A stretch of 62,200 nt of DNA from a virus, in the IMG/VR virus record IMGVR_UViG_3300042341_000289, positions 1 through 62,200 of that record. One strand, written 5' to 3'. The translations under genes and the position numbers were made by a program. Shown here one piece after another: positions 16,619 to 27,000 of this stretch. A model generated the notes under the pieces. The model saw nothing but the letters and a program-made list of their open reading frames with translations. It was not told the origin of the DNA and did no database searches. The stretch's first letter is position 1. The number at the start of each line of letters is the position of its first letter.

Positions 16619-18415
16619 CTAGAAATAGTCTCCGTGTGAAGATCTCATTGAGACGCTCATCTCGTTTAGAGAAGACGAACCGCCGATCACAGGGTTTCGA
16701 CTGGAGTTTGCGATCATCAACCGGAACCCAATCTGCGATCCAGTCCTGAAGAACTGGTACGTTGCGATGCGGTTCGGCCGAATGTTGTCGGTCGCCATCT
16801 GGCTCTCGGTCTGTGAAGACAGTCGGTCGATCTTGCGAGGGTTTGAGGTCTGCCAGATCAACCGGTGCGGCTGAGAGCCGTACCCAATGTCCACATGCAG
16901 TAACGCGGCGTTGATGTCAGGCACGTCCGGGGCGTCGTACTCAACAGCGATACGAGAGATCGTCTTGTTGTTCGGAGTTCCCATGTCCTGAGAGTCCGTC
17001 TGGATCAGAGTGGTGTAGCCGTAGTCGGCGTAGTTCACCACGGTGGTCGGATGGTTCGTGGTGGTCCACGCCAGGCCTGACCGATTGTTCGGGTCGGTGG
17101 TGCAGTAGGTTCTAGCGTAGACATCAGGCGTGTACTCTTTCAGACACTTGTCCTGAGAGGAGGCCATGATGAACTTGTAGCCGTTGCCACAGGGTGTGCA
17201 GTCCGGCTCCAAGCTGGGATTCGCATCGATCTTGGCGCACAGCGAACCAGTAGGACTTGGAGGCAGCTTGTAGTCCTCGGTGGTGTTGCGAATGCAGGTC
17301 AGGCTGGTGTCCAGAACGAACGTGATCGGAAGCGGGTTGCCCTCACCGGGAGTCGGCTCTGGAAGACATGCGCCGATATCGGCCAGCCACCGCCTCACAT
17401 TGGACTGATAGCTAGGCAGGTGCGAAACGAATGATGTGAAGCCAGACTCAACCAAGCAGGCCTTACCAATGTCCATCTGAAGGACCAGCGACTTGGAAGG
17501 AACCGTCTCAGCGTCAGGAGCCCACGAGAACCACACCATCCGCTCGGCCTCATCGTAGCCACCAACCAGCAAGTGACATGCACCGCGGTTGATCGGGCCG
17601 AAAGCCGGCAATGACGACGTGGTGACACCGCCAAGATAGTCGGCACTGACGCCGTTGTAGATCGCACCGCAAGCACGGTACAGCCAGTCGAGGATTCTCG
17701 GGCTGCGGTCGAACTCACCGATGACGTAGAGCGTGTCCTCTCCGCCGTAGACGTGCAGTTCTCCCAGATTCACGAGGCTGTTCTCGAACCTCAAAACTTG
17801 AGGGCCTCGATAGACCTCGCGGAAGTTGAAAACCTCGTCCCCGCCCACCAAGTCCACGTTGTAGATGGCCTTGTCGGTGTAGACCCGGAACTGTGCTCCA
17901 AGAGGAGCCATCGCAAGCACCCGCTCATCTTCTCCGAGGTCGATGTAGCCGGCCAAAGACTCAGGTCCAGGCACAAAACTCAGCGGATCGTTGAAGTCCG
18001 ACCAGAATACACGGTTCTGGTAGACAGCGCCCTCGCTGATGACGTTTCCAACGAAGACAAACCCGCGCCAAGCACCAATGGACCGCACTGTGGTGATGTC
18101 CATGGCCACGAAGTCGTCCAGAAGCTCAGCTGAGTAGCCAGTGGTGGGGTCCGCAGGCTTCTCCCACGACCACCAGTACGGCTGGTCCATGCCATTGGTG
18201 AAAATCGTGATGCCACCCATCTGGGCGTGCTTCCATCGCGTCTCAGGAACACCAGCGGCAGGCACTTCGCCGCCTAAGCCGCCAATCAGGAGCCGCCAGT
18301 TGCCGTCCAGACCGGTGTTTGAGTAGAGGCGAGAGCGCGTTCCAGCCAAGAGACGGGTGTCTCCGCTTTCGCCACGCATGTGGGCCAGAAAAGTGATGTA
18401 CTCAGGTGCGCTCAT
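16619..18415 (-). CDS. Tail nozzle-like protein, main part (598 aa)
   Basis: 598 residues, beta-rich. It has features of podovirus nozzle or tail-tubular B proteins: repeated blade-like segments such as TRWKHAQMGGITIFTNGMDQ, RGFVFVGNVISEGAVYQNRV and VFWSDFNDPLSF, then DLGEDERVLAMAPLGAQFRV. Cysteines are unusually frequent between 340 and 440 (CLPE, CIRN, CTPCG, CLKE, YCTTD). The start overlaps the preceding gene by an ATGA. The preceding 240-aa gene looks like the N-terminal blade of the same structure, so the nozzle seems split between two genes. Confidence 0.6.
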   Translation of the reverse strand: MSAPEYITFLAHMRGESGDTRLLAGTRSRLYSNTGLDGNWRLLIGGLGGEVPAAGVPETRWKHAQMGGITIFTNGMDQPYWWSWEKPADPTTGYSAELLDDFVAMDITTVRSIGAWRGFVFVGNVISEGAVYQNRVFWSDFNDPLSFVPGPESLAGYIDLGEDERVLAMAPLGAQFRVYTDKAIYNVDLVGGDEVFNFREVYRGPQVLRFENSLVNLGELHVYGGEDTLYVIGEFDRSPRILDWLYRACGAIYNGVSADYLGGVTTSSLPAFGPINRGACHLLVGGYDEAERMVWFSWAPDAETVPSKSLVLQMDIGKACLVESGFTSFVSHLPSYQSNVRRWLADIGACLPEPTPGEGNPLPITFVLDTSLTCIRNTTEDYKLPPSPTGSLCAKIDANPSLEPDCTPCGNGYKFIMASSQDKCLKEYTPDVYARTYCTTDPNNRSGLAWTTTNHPTTVVNYADYGYTTLIQTDSQDMGTPNNKTISRIAVEYDAPDVPDINAALLHVDIGYGSQPHRLIWQTSNPRKIDRLSSQTESQMATDNIRPNRIATYQFFRTGSQIGFRLMIANSSRNPVIGGSSSLNEMSVSMRSSHGDYF

Positions 18416-19134
18416 TCACAAACGATTTGAGTGTTGGTGGGCGGAAGCAGGCTGCTGTCTTGTGCGGTCTGGTTCCAGACCATCAGCTTGTCTGAAACAC
18501 CACTGTCAGTGAAACCAATCGCGTCAGCAGGCGCACACCCGTACGCAAACACGTTCTGGTTCGCTGCAGCGTTGGTGTTTGAGTACATGCGGACGGTCTG
18601 ATTGCCTCCAGCCTGGATAGAGTTGTACTGGAGATCAACGTAGCCTGGAGAACCGGTGGTTACAGCGTCGGTGGTACGTGTAGACACGCGCCACAGGTAG
18701 CCAGTCCACGGAACGAACGAATGAACATCCGGCGGGACGATCGAAATCGTCGGGAAGTTGGAGATGGTTGGGATGTAGGCAAAAACGGTGCCTCCAGTGA
18801 ATGAAACCGTGGCCGTAGGAGCCACTACCGATCCCGGGTTTTGAACCGCAACGGTAGCGCCAACAACCGAGATCACCGCCGTGCCGCTGATCACACTCGG
18901 AGACACCGTGTTGGTCAGCAGTTGGTCGTGCAGATCCTCGTTTCCGGCAGGAAGCTCACCAAGAGCAAGCGGTCTCCAGCCGCCAAGACGCCTCAGACGG
19001 CCTTCCCGATCGCTAATGGCATTGACGACAAGGCGGAAGTACCCCTCGCTGGTCTTTCCAGCAGGGGATCGCAGATCAAGCGATACAGCATTCAGCTGAA
19101 TGCCGGTCTCTCTGACACTTCCGAGTCTCTTCAT
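18412..19134 (-). CDS. Nozzle-associated protein, N-terminal-type (240 aa)
   Basis: 240 residues. The N-terminus (DREGRLRRLGGWRPLAL, near residue 43) is of the kind that opens podovirus nozzle proteins. A beta-rich, Thr/Val-rich middle (70-130) and a C-terminal domain with Asn-rich turns follow. It overlaps the following 598-aa gene by four bases, so the two are probably made together and assemble together. The alternative is an independent tail protein. Confidence 0.5.
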   Translation of the reverse strand: MKRLGSVRETGIQLNAVSLDLRSPAGKTSEGYFRLVVNAISDREGRLRRLGGWRPLALGELPAGNEDLHDQLLTNTVSPSVISGTAVISVVGATVAVQNPGSVVAPTATVSFTGGTVFAYIPTISNFPTISIVPPDVHSFVPWTGYLWRVSTRTTDAVTTGSPGYVDLQYNSIQAGGNQTVRMYSNTNAAANQNVFAYGCAPADAIGFTDSGVSDKLMVWNQTAQDSSLLPPTNTQIVCE

Positions 19135-19853
19135 ACAGTTCGAGTGGTGCGCATGATGAACCAGATGGCCATCGAGGGCTGAAACACGGAAACACCAGCA
19201 GCAGGGGCAGCAGCTTCGCCGTCAGAAATGAGTCCTGTGGTGGCAGCGTTGCCCGTATTCGAGAAATTCCCGTTTCCAGACAGGCTTCCGTCACCCTGAA
19301 GCTCGTTGTAGTGGTAATTTCCCGGGAGCGTCCACTGGCGCATGATGAAATCGAAGTCGTTGTTACCTGCATCGATCGATCCAGCCGCCGCACGGCGTCC
19401 AACACCATGGAAATGAGGCTGAACAGGCACCTGATTCGATGCCAGTGTCACGCTTTCTGAGCCGAAAATGTCCCCGTTGTTGCGCTGAGTGAGCGCGGAC
19501 CCAGCACCAGCACCAGAAATCACGCGGCCACGGAGATCCGGGGTGCCATTGGTTCCGTCGCAAAGTCGCCAGAACGGGAGTCCGGTGTCTCCAGTGGGCT
19601 TGCTGAGCTCAGCAACAGCAGCTTTCACCGCAGCCTCCGTGTCCGACATGTAAAACGGCATGATCACGTTGGGAGGAGGAAGGAACATCGACTTGAAGTC
19701 AGATGTAGCGTTGCCAGCGTCATCAAATGCCCAGTCGAACCACAGCTTCATCTTGGACGACAGCGCCAGAAGATTGGTGATCCGGTTGCAGAAGCTCTCT
19801 CCAAGCGTCGCTACAGTGAAACTACTGCCTGTGATCGGCGAACTCATACTCAC
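19131..19853 (-). CDS. Phage tail-collar domain protein
   Basis: About 240 residues. GTG at 19853 is chosen because GCGGAG lies 7 bases upstream; ATG 19847 and a longer ATG 19883 are alternatives. The middle holds the tail-collar signature, PFWRLCDGTNGTPDLRGRVI followed by SGAGAG (about 90-117), known from short tail fibres and microcystin-dependent-type proteins. His residues in QVPVQPHFHGVGRR are typical of metal-binding collar folds. The C-terminus PSMAIWFIMRTTRTV is also typical. It overlaps the next gene by four bases. Role: short fibre or receptor-contacting tail part. Confidence 0.8.
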   Translation of the reverse strand: MSMSSPITGSSFTVATLGESFCNRITNLLALSSKMKLWFDWAFDDAGNATSDFKSMFLPPPNVIMPFYMSDTEAAVKAAVAELSKPTGDTGLPFWRLCDGTNGTPDLRGRVISGAGAGSALTQRNNGDIFGSESVTLASNQVPVQPHFHGVGRRAAAGSIDAGNNDFDFIMRQWTLPGNYHYNELQGDGSLSGNGNFSNTGNAATTGLISDGEAAAPAAGVSVFQPSMAIWFIMRTTRTV

Positions 19854-19900
19854 GGTGGTACTCCGCACATACTCAAGCAGCAAGCTGGAGTCGCTAAATG

Positions 19901-19930
19901 AAAAGGCCCACCCCCTTTCGAGGATGGGCC
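19901..19930 (-). terminator. Intrinsic terminator (minus strand)
   Basis: On the minus strand GGCCCA (from 19930) pairs with TGGGCC (ending 19905), with extra C-G pairs inside, then TTTT (19904-19901). It follows the 77-aa gene stop by 20 bases and precedes the tail-collar gene, so it closes a short transcript from the promoter at 20222. Confidence 0.75.
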
Positions 19931-19950
19931 ACTGGCTTTGGTGTTACCTG

Positions 19951-20184
19951 TTAGTTGGCAGACTCACTGGTAACCGGCTCAGTCCCAGTGGGGACCGACG
20001 AGACGAGTGTAGCAAGAAGTCGATCGAATCCGATGACAGCGCCCTTGGAGGCAAGCAGGTTCTGCTGCGCCTGATTCAGCTGCTGGGTCAGAATGTTGAT
20101 GTTCTGCTCAAGCTGCTGGATGTTCTGGAGAACAAGCTCCCGCTCAGCGTTGATCTTAGAGGCAAATTCGTTGGTGTCAGCCAT
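19951..20184 (-). CDS. Small coiled-coil protein (77 aa)
   Basis: 77 residues. Residues 8-45 are a heptad-rich helix (INAERELVLQNIQQLEQNIN then ILTQQLNQAQQNLL); the end is flexible (VPTGTEPVTSESAN). No family recognised. It has its own promoter 9 bases upstream of the ATG and an intrinsic terminator just after, so it seems to be expressed as a separate short unit inside the late operon. No Shine-Dalgarno sequence fits in the predicted leader. Confidence 0.7.
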   Translation of the reverse strand: MADTNEFASKINAERELVLQNIQQLEQNINILTQQLNQAQQNLLASKGAVIGFDRLLATLVSSVPTGTEPVTSESAN

Positions 20185-20193
20185 GCGGTTTTA

Positions 20194-20222
20194 GGTGTAC
20201 AACACCGGCCTCTCAGTGTCAA
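20194..20222 (-). promoter_or_regulatory. Minus-strand promoter of the palindrome family
   Basis: On the minus strand TTGACA (20222-20217), a 17-base spacer, then TACACC (20199-20194), with GGTGTTGTACACC over 20206-20194. The only recognised minus-strand member. It overlaps the stop of the 103-aa gene and points at the 77-aa gene. Confidence 0.75.
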
Positions 20223-20530
20223 GCGGTCGGCAGCGGAATCAGAGTCAGGCCCAACTTCTCGGCCACCTTCTCGTAGAGGTAGTTGTCATCAGCGCCCCAA
20301 GCGGTGTAGTCGTCACCGGAGAGGGTGATGTTGCCGCTCATCAGGGCCGGACCCCAGATCGGGGGCAGCACCTGACCATCCGGCAGGGGTGGGATCTCGG
20401 TGACCTGACGAACCTCGTACTGGGCGGTGCAGCTTTGGAACAGCTGGACGTTCGCGTACGGGATCGAGATGGCGTTTGCGGTTTTGTCCAACACGGGGGC
20501 CGGTTGGATCTGGCGGTAGTTCGGTTGCAT
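20219..20530 (-). CDS. Hypothetical tail-region protein (103 aa)
   Basis: 103 residues. A hydrophilic N-terminus (MQPNYRQIQPAPVLDKTANA), a Pro-rich middle (PPLPDGQVLPPIWGPALMSG) and a C-terminus containing DDNYLYEKVAEKLGL. No family recognised. It lies in the tail-fibre operon, 4 bases after the preceding gene, so a tail accessory role is likely by context only. Confidence 0.55.
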   Translation of the reverse strand: MQPNYRQIQPAPVLDKTANAISIPYANVQLFQSCTAQYEVRQVTEIPPLPDGQVLPPIWGPALMSGNITLSGDDYTAWGADDNYLYEKVAEKLGLTLIPLPTA

Positions 20531-20534
20531 ATTG

Positions 20535-21011
20535 TTACAAGTTTCTTAGCACTTCGGGAATGAAGGCGTTCAGCTTCTCCGGTGTATCGTACTCCGAGAG
20601 ATCGATCAACGTCACGTCGCGTAGCGCCTTCTTCTTGGTAGCGATGGCGGTCGTGGTGGCGGTGTCCCCATCCTCAAGAGCCCGCATGAACTGCACGTCG
20701 AGTGCTTCAAGCAGCGGCTTTCGGAGTACACGGAACTGCTTTCGCTTGAGCTCATCGGCTGCAGGCTTGCTCCAGATTACCGCGCCACTGGGGGTCAACC
20801 TCCATGCCTCGAAGAAGAGGTTCATCCCACTGAGACTTGCCGAGTCCACGATGAACGACGGTCGCACCGATCCATCTGGAAGAGTGGGAACGTCCTTCTG
20901 CTGTATCAGCGCAGCGATCTGGGATTCCTGCTCTGTACTGGTGTTCGGTGGATAGCATGGTGTTGCCACGCTGACCCACCCATCGTCGTTGGTGTAGATG
21001 ATGACTTTCAT
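20535..21011 (-). CDS. Tail-fibre accessory protein (158 aa)
   Basis: 158 residues. The N-terminus MKVIIYTNDDGWVSVATPCY and the C-terminal KKKALRDVTLIDLSEYDTPE (about 129-148) are the usual ends of small proteins encoded beside phage tail fibres; the KKALRDVT element is common to them. Such proteins help fibre assembly or decorate the tail. It overlaps the end of the 2169-aa fibre gene by one base. Confidence 0.6.
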   Translation of the reverse strand: MKVIIYTNDDGWVSVATPCYPPNTSTEQESQIAALIQQKDVPTLPDGSVRPSFIVDSASLSGMNLFFEAWRLTPSGAVIWSKPAADELKRKQFRVLRKPLLEALDVQFMRALEDGDTATTTAIATKKKALRDVTLIDLSEYDTPEKLNAFIPEVLRNL

Positions 21012-24000
21012 TATGCGGCTATGAAGGCGACGCCAACTGAGATGGAATCGTAAAGCGCAACGCCAGCAGGATATTCGCAGACAACGCGGCAGCTGCCAGC
21101 CGCTTTTGCGCCGCTTCGGCGAGGAACAGCAACCATTACGTTGTAGTTGCTCGCGCCCGGGCTCGGGGTGTCAAGCTGTGCGGTGCCTGCGACAACGTAG
21201 TTCGCGGTGCCGAGCGAGCTCGAGAAGTTCACGGTGTAGTCGCCAGTCGCGTTCTTGGTGATGCTTGAGACGTTGAAGCTCGCGTTGGGGCTCTGTGAAC
21301 TCGCGAAGTTGCCGTTGAAGTCGCACCATGCCACGACGCGACCGCCGATGGTCGTCGTCAGGTTTCCTGCGCCTCGACCAAGTGTCAGTGTGCCAGCTGA
21401 AATGCCGACCGATGTGGTGTCGCGGTTCTCGTAGTAGCTCGCGGCTTGACCGTTCAGCTGTGTTGAATTTGTGGCCGTGGTTGCCGAGGTGGCAGATGTT
21501 GCAGACGTAGCCGAATCAGCAACCCGCGCAGAATCGACTCGAACGCCGTACGTATTTGAACCATTCCAACCCATCAGGGTTGGGTAGGTTGATGACCAAG
21601 CTATCTGCGCGTTGGTGTTGTTGACCGATCCTCCGGCTGGCGACGTAGAGTTGGAAGCGTCGAAGATCGTGTGGTTGTTGCCGTAGTGCTTCCAAGCCAA
21701 CTGACCGACCACGGCTGAGATCACGCCGTTGGTGGACCAGTTGGTTCTGTTGGTGCTGAGATTGGTTGCCGTAGCCGCGTTGCCACCAATGCTCAAACTC
21801 GGTGCGCTGGTGCTTCCCGCGTGGAGCGCCTGATTGCCGCTGATCAGGACAGAGGACGGCATTCGGACGGTTCCGCCGCTGCTGCCGTCCACCGTGTTGA
21901 TGTAGAGGTCTGCCCATGCGCTTAAGGCGTTGTTGTGGGCGAAGACGCCTGCAACGCTTCCGTATGTCCCAAGGAACGCCGACCTATCGTTGGTCGAGTT
22001 CTTGGAGAGAATGCGTCCGTACCATGCTGAGCCGCTTCCGTTGTGCTGATTGACGATCGCCTGATCCGCCGCTGCCGACACGCTGGTTGAGCTTCCAACG
22101 ATGTTCATCGTCTGGCCGCTCAGCATGCCCGCCAGTGTGGCCATCGAGAGCGCCTGAGGAGCCTGAGCGACAGACGCGCTGCTATTTCCAAGAACCGTAG
22201 ACACCGCGACGTTCTGGATCTTCGCGTACGTCACCACGGAGTTGGCCAGCTTGGCAGTCGTGGAGACCGCGCCGTCAGCGATGGCGTTTGCAGAGCCAGA
22301 AACGTCTGCGTATGCTACCTCGACAGCGTCAGGCGTAGCTGGGCTCACCTTAAAGCGCCATCGATTCACGGGTCCGTTGTACGTCAAAAACCCGAAATAC
22401 GGGTTTGCTGAGTCGTAGTTGTACGAAGCGTCCGTCGAGTACAGACGTTGACTTCCTTGATTTGCGAATCCAGTGATGCGGACACCCCACGTACCGGACG
22501 CCCCTGTGCCAGTCAGTGTTGGGACGTAGGAGTTGTAGTTCCCATCGTGCAGTACAGTTCTCCACGCCGTGAAAGACGAGTCCACGCGCCTTCTGAAGTA
22601 GAACCCGTCCGAGTTCCATGGCATCGCTATTTGAGAAAAGCGAGCACTGCTCCCTATCTCGATGGTGCGGTAGTTCGGAGAGTTGTCAGGTGGCTTGGTT
22701 CCGCCGAACGCACCGTCGTACTGGTAGAGCCCCGGAGTCGATACGGTGTCGAGGCTCTTGGACTGGTAGGCAGCTGTGCCGTAGGCGGGGGTGTAGCCAA
22801 TGACGCTGGAGAAGTTACCCGCGTGAACCACCTTGTATGCGTTCGCAGTCGCGTACAGTTCGCCGTCTTGAGCAATGTAGGCGCGGCGAGTCCCCTGACC
22901 TCCAGCCACGCCGGGAGCCCCGGTGGTGTTCCAAAACTCTGTGTACCCGTCACCCGTGTTGAACCTCATGTACACGCCGTACGCCAGACCACTTCCTTGG
23001 CGTCCGTAGTGTTGGCCATCGATGTGGATGTTGCCGCCGATACCGGTGTACGGGTACGAGATTCCAGGCTCAGAAGCCCAGAGTGTCAGAAATCCAGCGT
23101 TCGCACTGTTGTCGTTGTTGTCGTGGTTGTAGTGCAGCTGGAACCGCGTGGTGCTGTGACCTGCTTTGATCTTCGTTTGGCCGGTGAGCGGGTTGCTAAC
23201 ACCAGCGGTGATCGGCAGTGCGTACTGAGGGTAGTTGCTTGCGTGCAGGACTTGGTTGCCGTTCTGCTGAATGGAAACCAAAGAGTTCAAAGCACCGCTT
23301 GTCAAAGACATCAGCAGTGAAGAGGCGGCAGTCCTCCAATAGAATGAGTTGAAATCACCGTACCAGCCAGCTGCTGATGCGTAGTTCCACATGTACGTGT
23401 TTCCGTACGCATCGTCAGGTCGATACCCAGCATTCCCTGCGGCATTCGTGATTGCCCTGACAGAGTCATTGGCGAACACGATGTCGCCGGTCATTGTTCC
23501 ACCACTCAGCGGAAGGGCGTAGCTGGAGTAGTTGCTGGAGTGCAGGTACGCCGACCCATCGCTACGCATGAGGTTTCCGTTCGCGTCAGGGTAGACGTGA
23601 GAGGTTGTAGAGCCCTCGCCGTAGATGCGTGTGCGGCCACTGCTGGCGTTGCCGTAGCCGATGAACATGCCATCGGCAGGGCTTGCAGCCGAGTTCCGCA
23701 TGACGCGGAAATTGACGTACTGGTCACTCCCACTCGGGATGCCAGTGGTCAGCATCGCGTAGGAGTTGTAGTTCCCCGCGTGTAGGACTTGGTTGCCGTT
23801 CTGGGTAACCGCACCGACCACGTTTAACGACACCGGCATCGACACCGCGCCGGACGCCTCGATGCTGATCGCGTTGGTGCCAGTGCTTGATGTCGTTCCA
23901 CCAACATCTATCTTCAGTCCACCGTTCGCAGCGCGGAGGATGCCATACTGATAATCCGCCTCGGGCGGTGCAAAGAACAGCAGCCTGTCACTTGCGTTAC

Positions 24001-27000
24001 TCTGAATCTGTAGCGCAGATCGCCACGCTCCAGCATACTGACCGAAGTTCAAGGCGCTTTGACCACTGCGCTTGATAATCACCGAACTGGTCGAGCTACT
24101 GGACCCAGTCGTGTCGATGGAGATCGTTCCGGTCAGTGCGCCTCCAGTCAGGGGAAGGTAGCGCCCGTCCAAGCCCACAGTCAGGTTTCCTGCTGCTCGA
24201 GTCAGCGTGAGCGTTCCTCCCGAGAAGCCCACCGCAGTCGTGTCTCGGTTCTCGTAGTAGGAAGCAGCCTGCCCGTTCAACTGGGCCGCACTTCCGCTGA
24301 TGCTGATGCCCCAAGTTCCCGTGTTCGTGACGACCTGCGTGCCGCCGATGTAGTTGTTGTAGCTGCTGTGGAACCCCTGAGGCGTGTTGATCAGGTTGAG
24401 CAACTCCCCGATGTTCGCGGATGTTCCAGAAACATCGGAGCCAGCAGCGTTCTTAATCGCGAACGTGGCGTTACCTTGAGTGGTAGCGGAGGTGAAGCCA
24501 GAGACAGAGCGCGAGGTCGTGCGCACGTAGTATGTCTGGCCGCCTCGGACGTACAAAACGATGCCGAACCAGTTTTGCGTGCCACGCCAGATGCCGAGCA
24601 CTGAACGCTCAGCGTTGTCGTAGCAGTTGTGGAAGACACGGTAGAATCCGGTCTTATCAGACCATCCTTGGCCACGAGCCTCACCGTGCAGGTGGTCCAT
24701 GTTGTACGCAGATCCGCCGCCAAGGTCCGGCATCTCAAGCGAGAATCTGTGGTGCCAATAATCGCTTCCGGGGCTTCCGTTAATAACGATTGGGTAGAAG
24801 TTCGCGGCAGACTGCGCCGTGAGATTGACCGTGTAGACGCGCTCAGGGAACGCGAGGTAGCCACCCTCACTCAGCGTGCCGGTGATCGTGAGGTTGCCGG
24901 TGATGGTGCCACCTGCGATGGGGAGCGCGTAGGAGCCGACGTTGCCGGCGTCGAGAACAATGTACGCGGTCGAGTTTCGCGCCACGTTCAGGCCTGTCGC
25001 GGAAGTCACCCACAGCCCGCCGGTTCCGATTGTTGGGTCAGTGGTTCCGACTCCTCGAGACGTTCCAGTGATGCTCGCGCTGACGGTGTTTCTGAACGTC
25101 GCAGTGCCTGCATCAGTGATGTAGAAGTCGAACGCGCCTGCAGTGTAGTTGTAGAACCCAATACCAGTCGCAACAGTGCCGCTGTTGTCACGCCCGAACC
25201 ACCACTTGTTGGCTCCTGAGTCCTGAAACATGATCGCTCTCTCGGTGTTGGTCGCACCGTTGATAACGAGCATTCCGGTTCCATCGGCAGTGCTAGAGTT
25301 GGTGAGCGTGATTGCACCCGTCATCGATCCACCACTCAGAAGCAGGTAGCGGCCATCGAGGTTCGCGGTTAGGTTTCCGGCGGCGCGTGTGATCGTCAGG
25401 GTTCCGCCAGAGAATCCGAGAGCCGTTGCGTCCCGGTTCTCGTAGTAGCTGCCCAGCTGGCCGTTCAGGTACTGCGCGTTGAGGTTAGATACGAGCGTAG
25501 TGCTCGCGATCACCAGAGGCGCAGTGCCAGTAGCAACCGTACTTGTGATCTGACCTGCAAATGAGCTTGCAGCGGCAACACTGAGATTGGTGAACCGCTG
25601 AGTGTAACCGCCAGTGGTTGGCAGGTAGATGGTTCCAGTGGTCGATCCGTTGGCGGGGGTTCCGGTGACGTAGGTTACAGTGCCAGCACCCTGACTGATA
25701 ATCTCAACGATGAAGATGTGGTTGAGCCAGTCTGCGATCTGTCGGATCTGAAGCTCATAGACTCCAGTGGCCGTCTTTACCGCCCGCACGTAGTCAGCGA
25801 CCGGGCCGAATACAAGAGCGTTGTCAGCGTCGTTCAGCACACCTCCGCTTCGCCTGCACGACACGAAGAACGTCATCGGCTTGCAGTCTGCCATGGAGCC
25901 GAAGTTGGTGTTCGCGTCGATGACCTCGACTTTGAATGTCGCTGCCGAGTAGAGCGCGGTTCCAAACGTGATGTCCGCGATCTTCTTCCATGCAAGATCT
26001 TGAGCTCCACCGTGGAAGAGGCTGTAGACAGGCTGTCTGTTTCCGAACGAGACTCTCGCATTCAGGGCCACGTTGCCGCTGAATGTTGCTGTCGTTCCAG
26101 TGAGTGCGCCCGTCAGCACACCGCCCGTGAGTGGTAAATATCGCCCATCAAGGCTAGTCGTCAGATTACCTGCGGCTCGCGTGAGCGTGAGAGTGCCACC
26201 TGAGAATCCGACAGCGGTAGTGTCCCGGTTCTCGAAGTACGACCCATGCTGACCGTCCAACAGGTCAGAGTTAAGGTTGCCTACGACCGTGGTACTCGTG
26301 ACCGACAGAGGAGCGGTGCCGGTGGCGACGGTTGAGACGAACGATCCCGGCGTCGTGATGTTGCCGTTGAGCTTGTAGATCGTGACGTTTCCGAAATCAG
26401 CCGTGATGTTGAAATAGCTGCCGCTGGCATCGGTTACACCGAGTTTCCAAACGGTTGACCCGGTCGTGTAGAGCCTCAGAATGTCTGAAGCGGTTGATCC
26501 GTTGACGGACAGTTGGCCGGTGATGGTTCCGCCAGTGAGTGGGAGAGCGTAGGAGTTGAAGTTGCCGCTGTGGAGAAGCGACCTCCATGTCTGATTTACG
26601 TTGTTCTGCTTCCGACGGAATTGAATCTCGTCATTGAAGAAGTCTACCGCGATGGTCGCCGAGTAGTACGTGTCGGCGTCTCCGTGAGAGAGCCGGAGAG
26701 CGTACCACCAGTTGGTGTTGGGGTTAAGGGTCGAGTTGCCGCTCAGCTGCCAGTACTGCAAAGCACTAGCCGCACTGCCAGTGTTGGTTGTGAGTGCGGA
26801 CGATGAACCGGCGTTCCCTGTGATATCGATGCTGTAGCTGCCCGACAGGCGTGCGCTCGGCACGGTGCCAGCATTCAGGTTGCTGGCATTCTGGTAGTAG
26901 GCCCCGTGCTGCCCATCGAGCAGGTCGGCGTTGAGGTTCGTGACAGCAGTCGTGCTGGCGATGACAAGCGGTGCGGTTCCGGTAGCAACAGTGCTAGTAA

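Noticed and set aside
19847-19890. TTGCTG-N17-TACCAC promoter-like sequence before the tail-collar gene
   Set aside because: The -10 would lie 1-7 bases before the start codons, so transcription would begin inside the gene; no palindrome.
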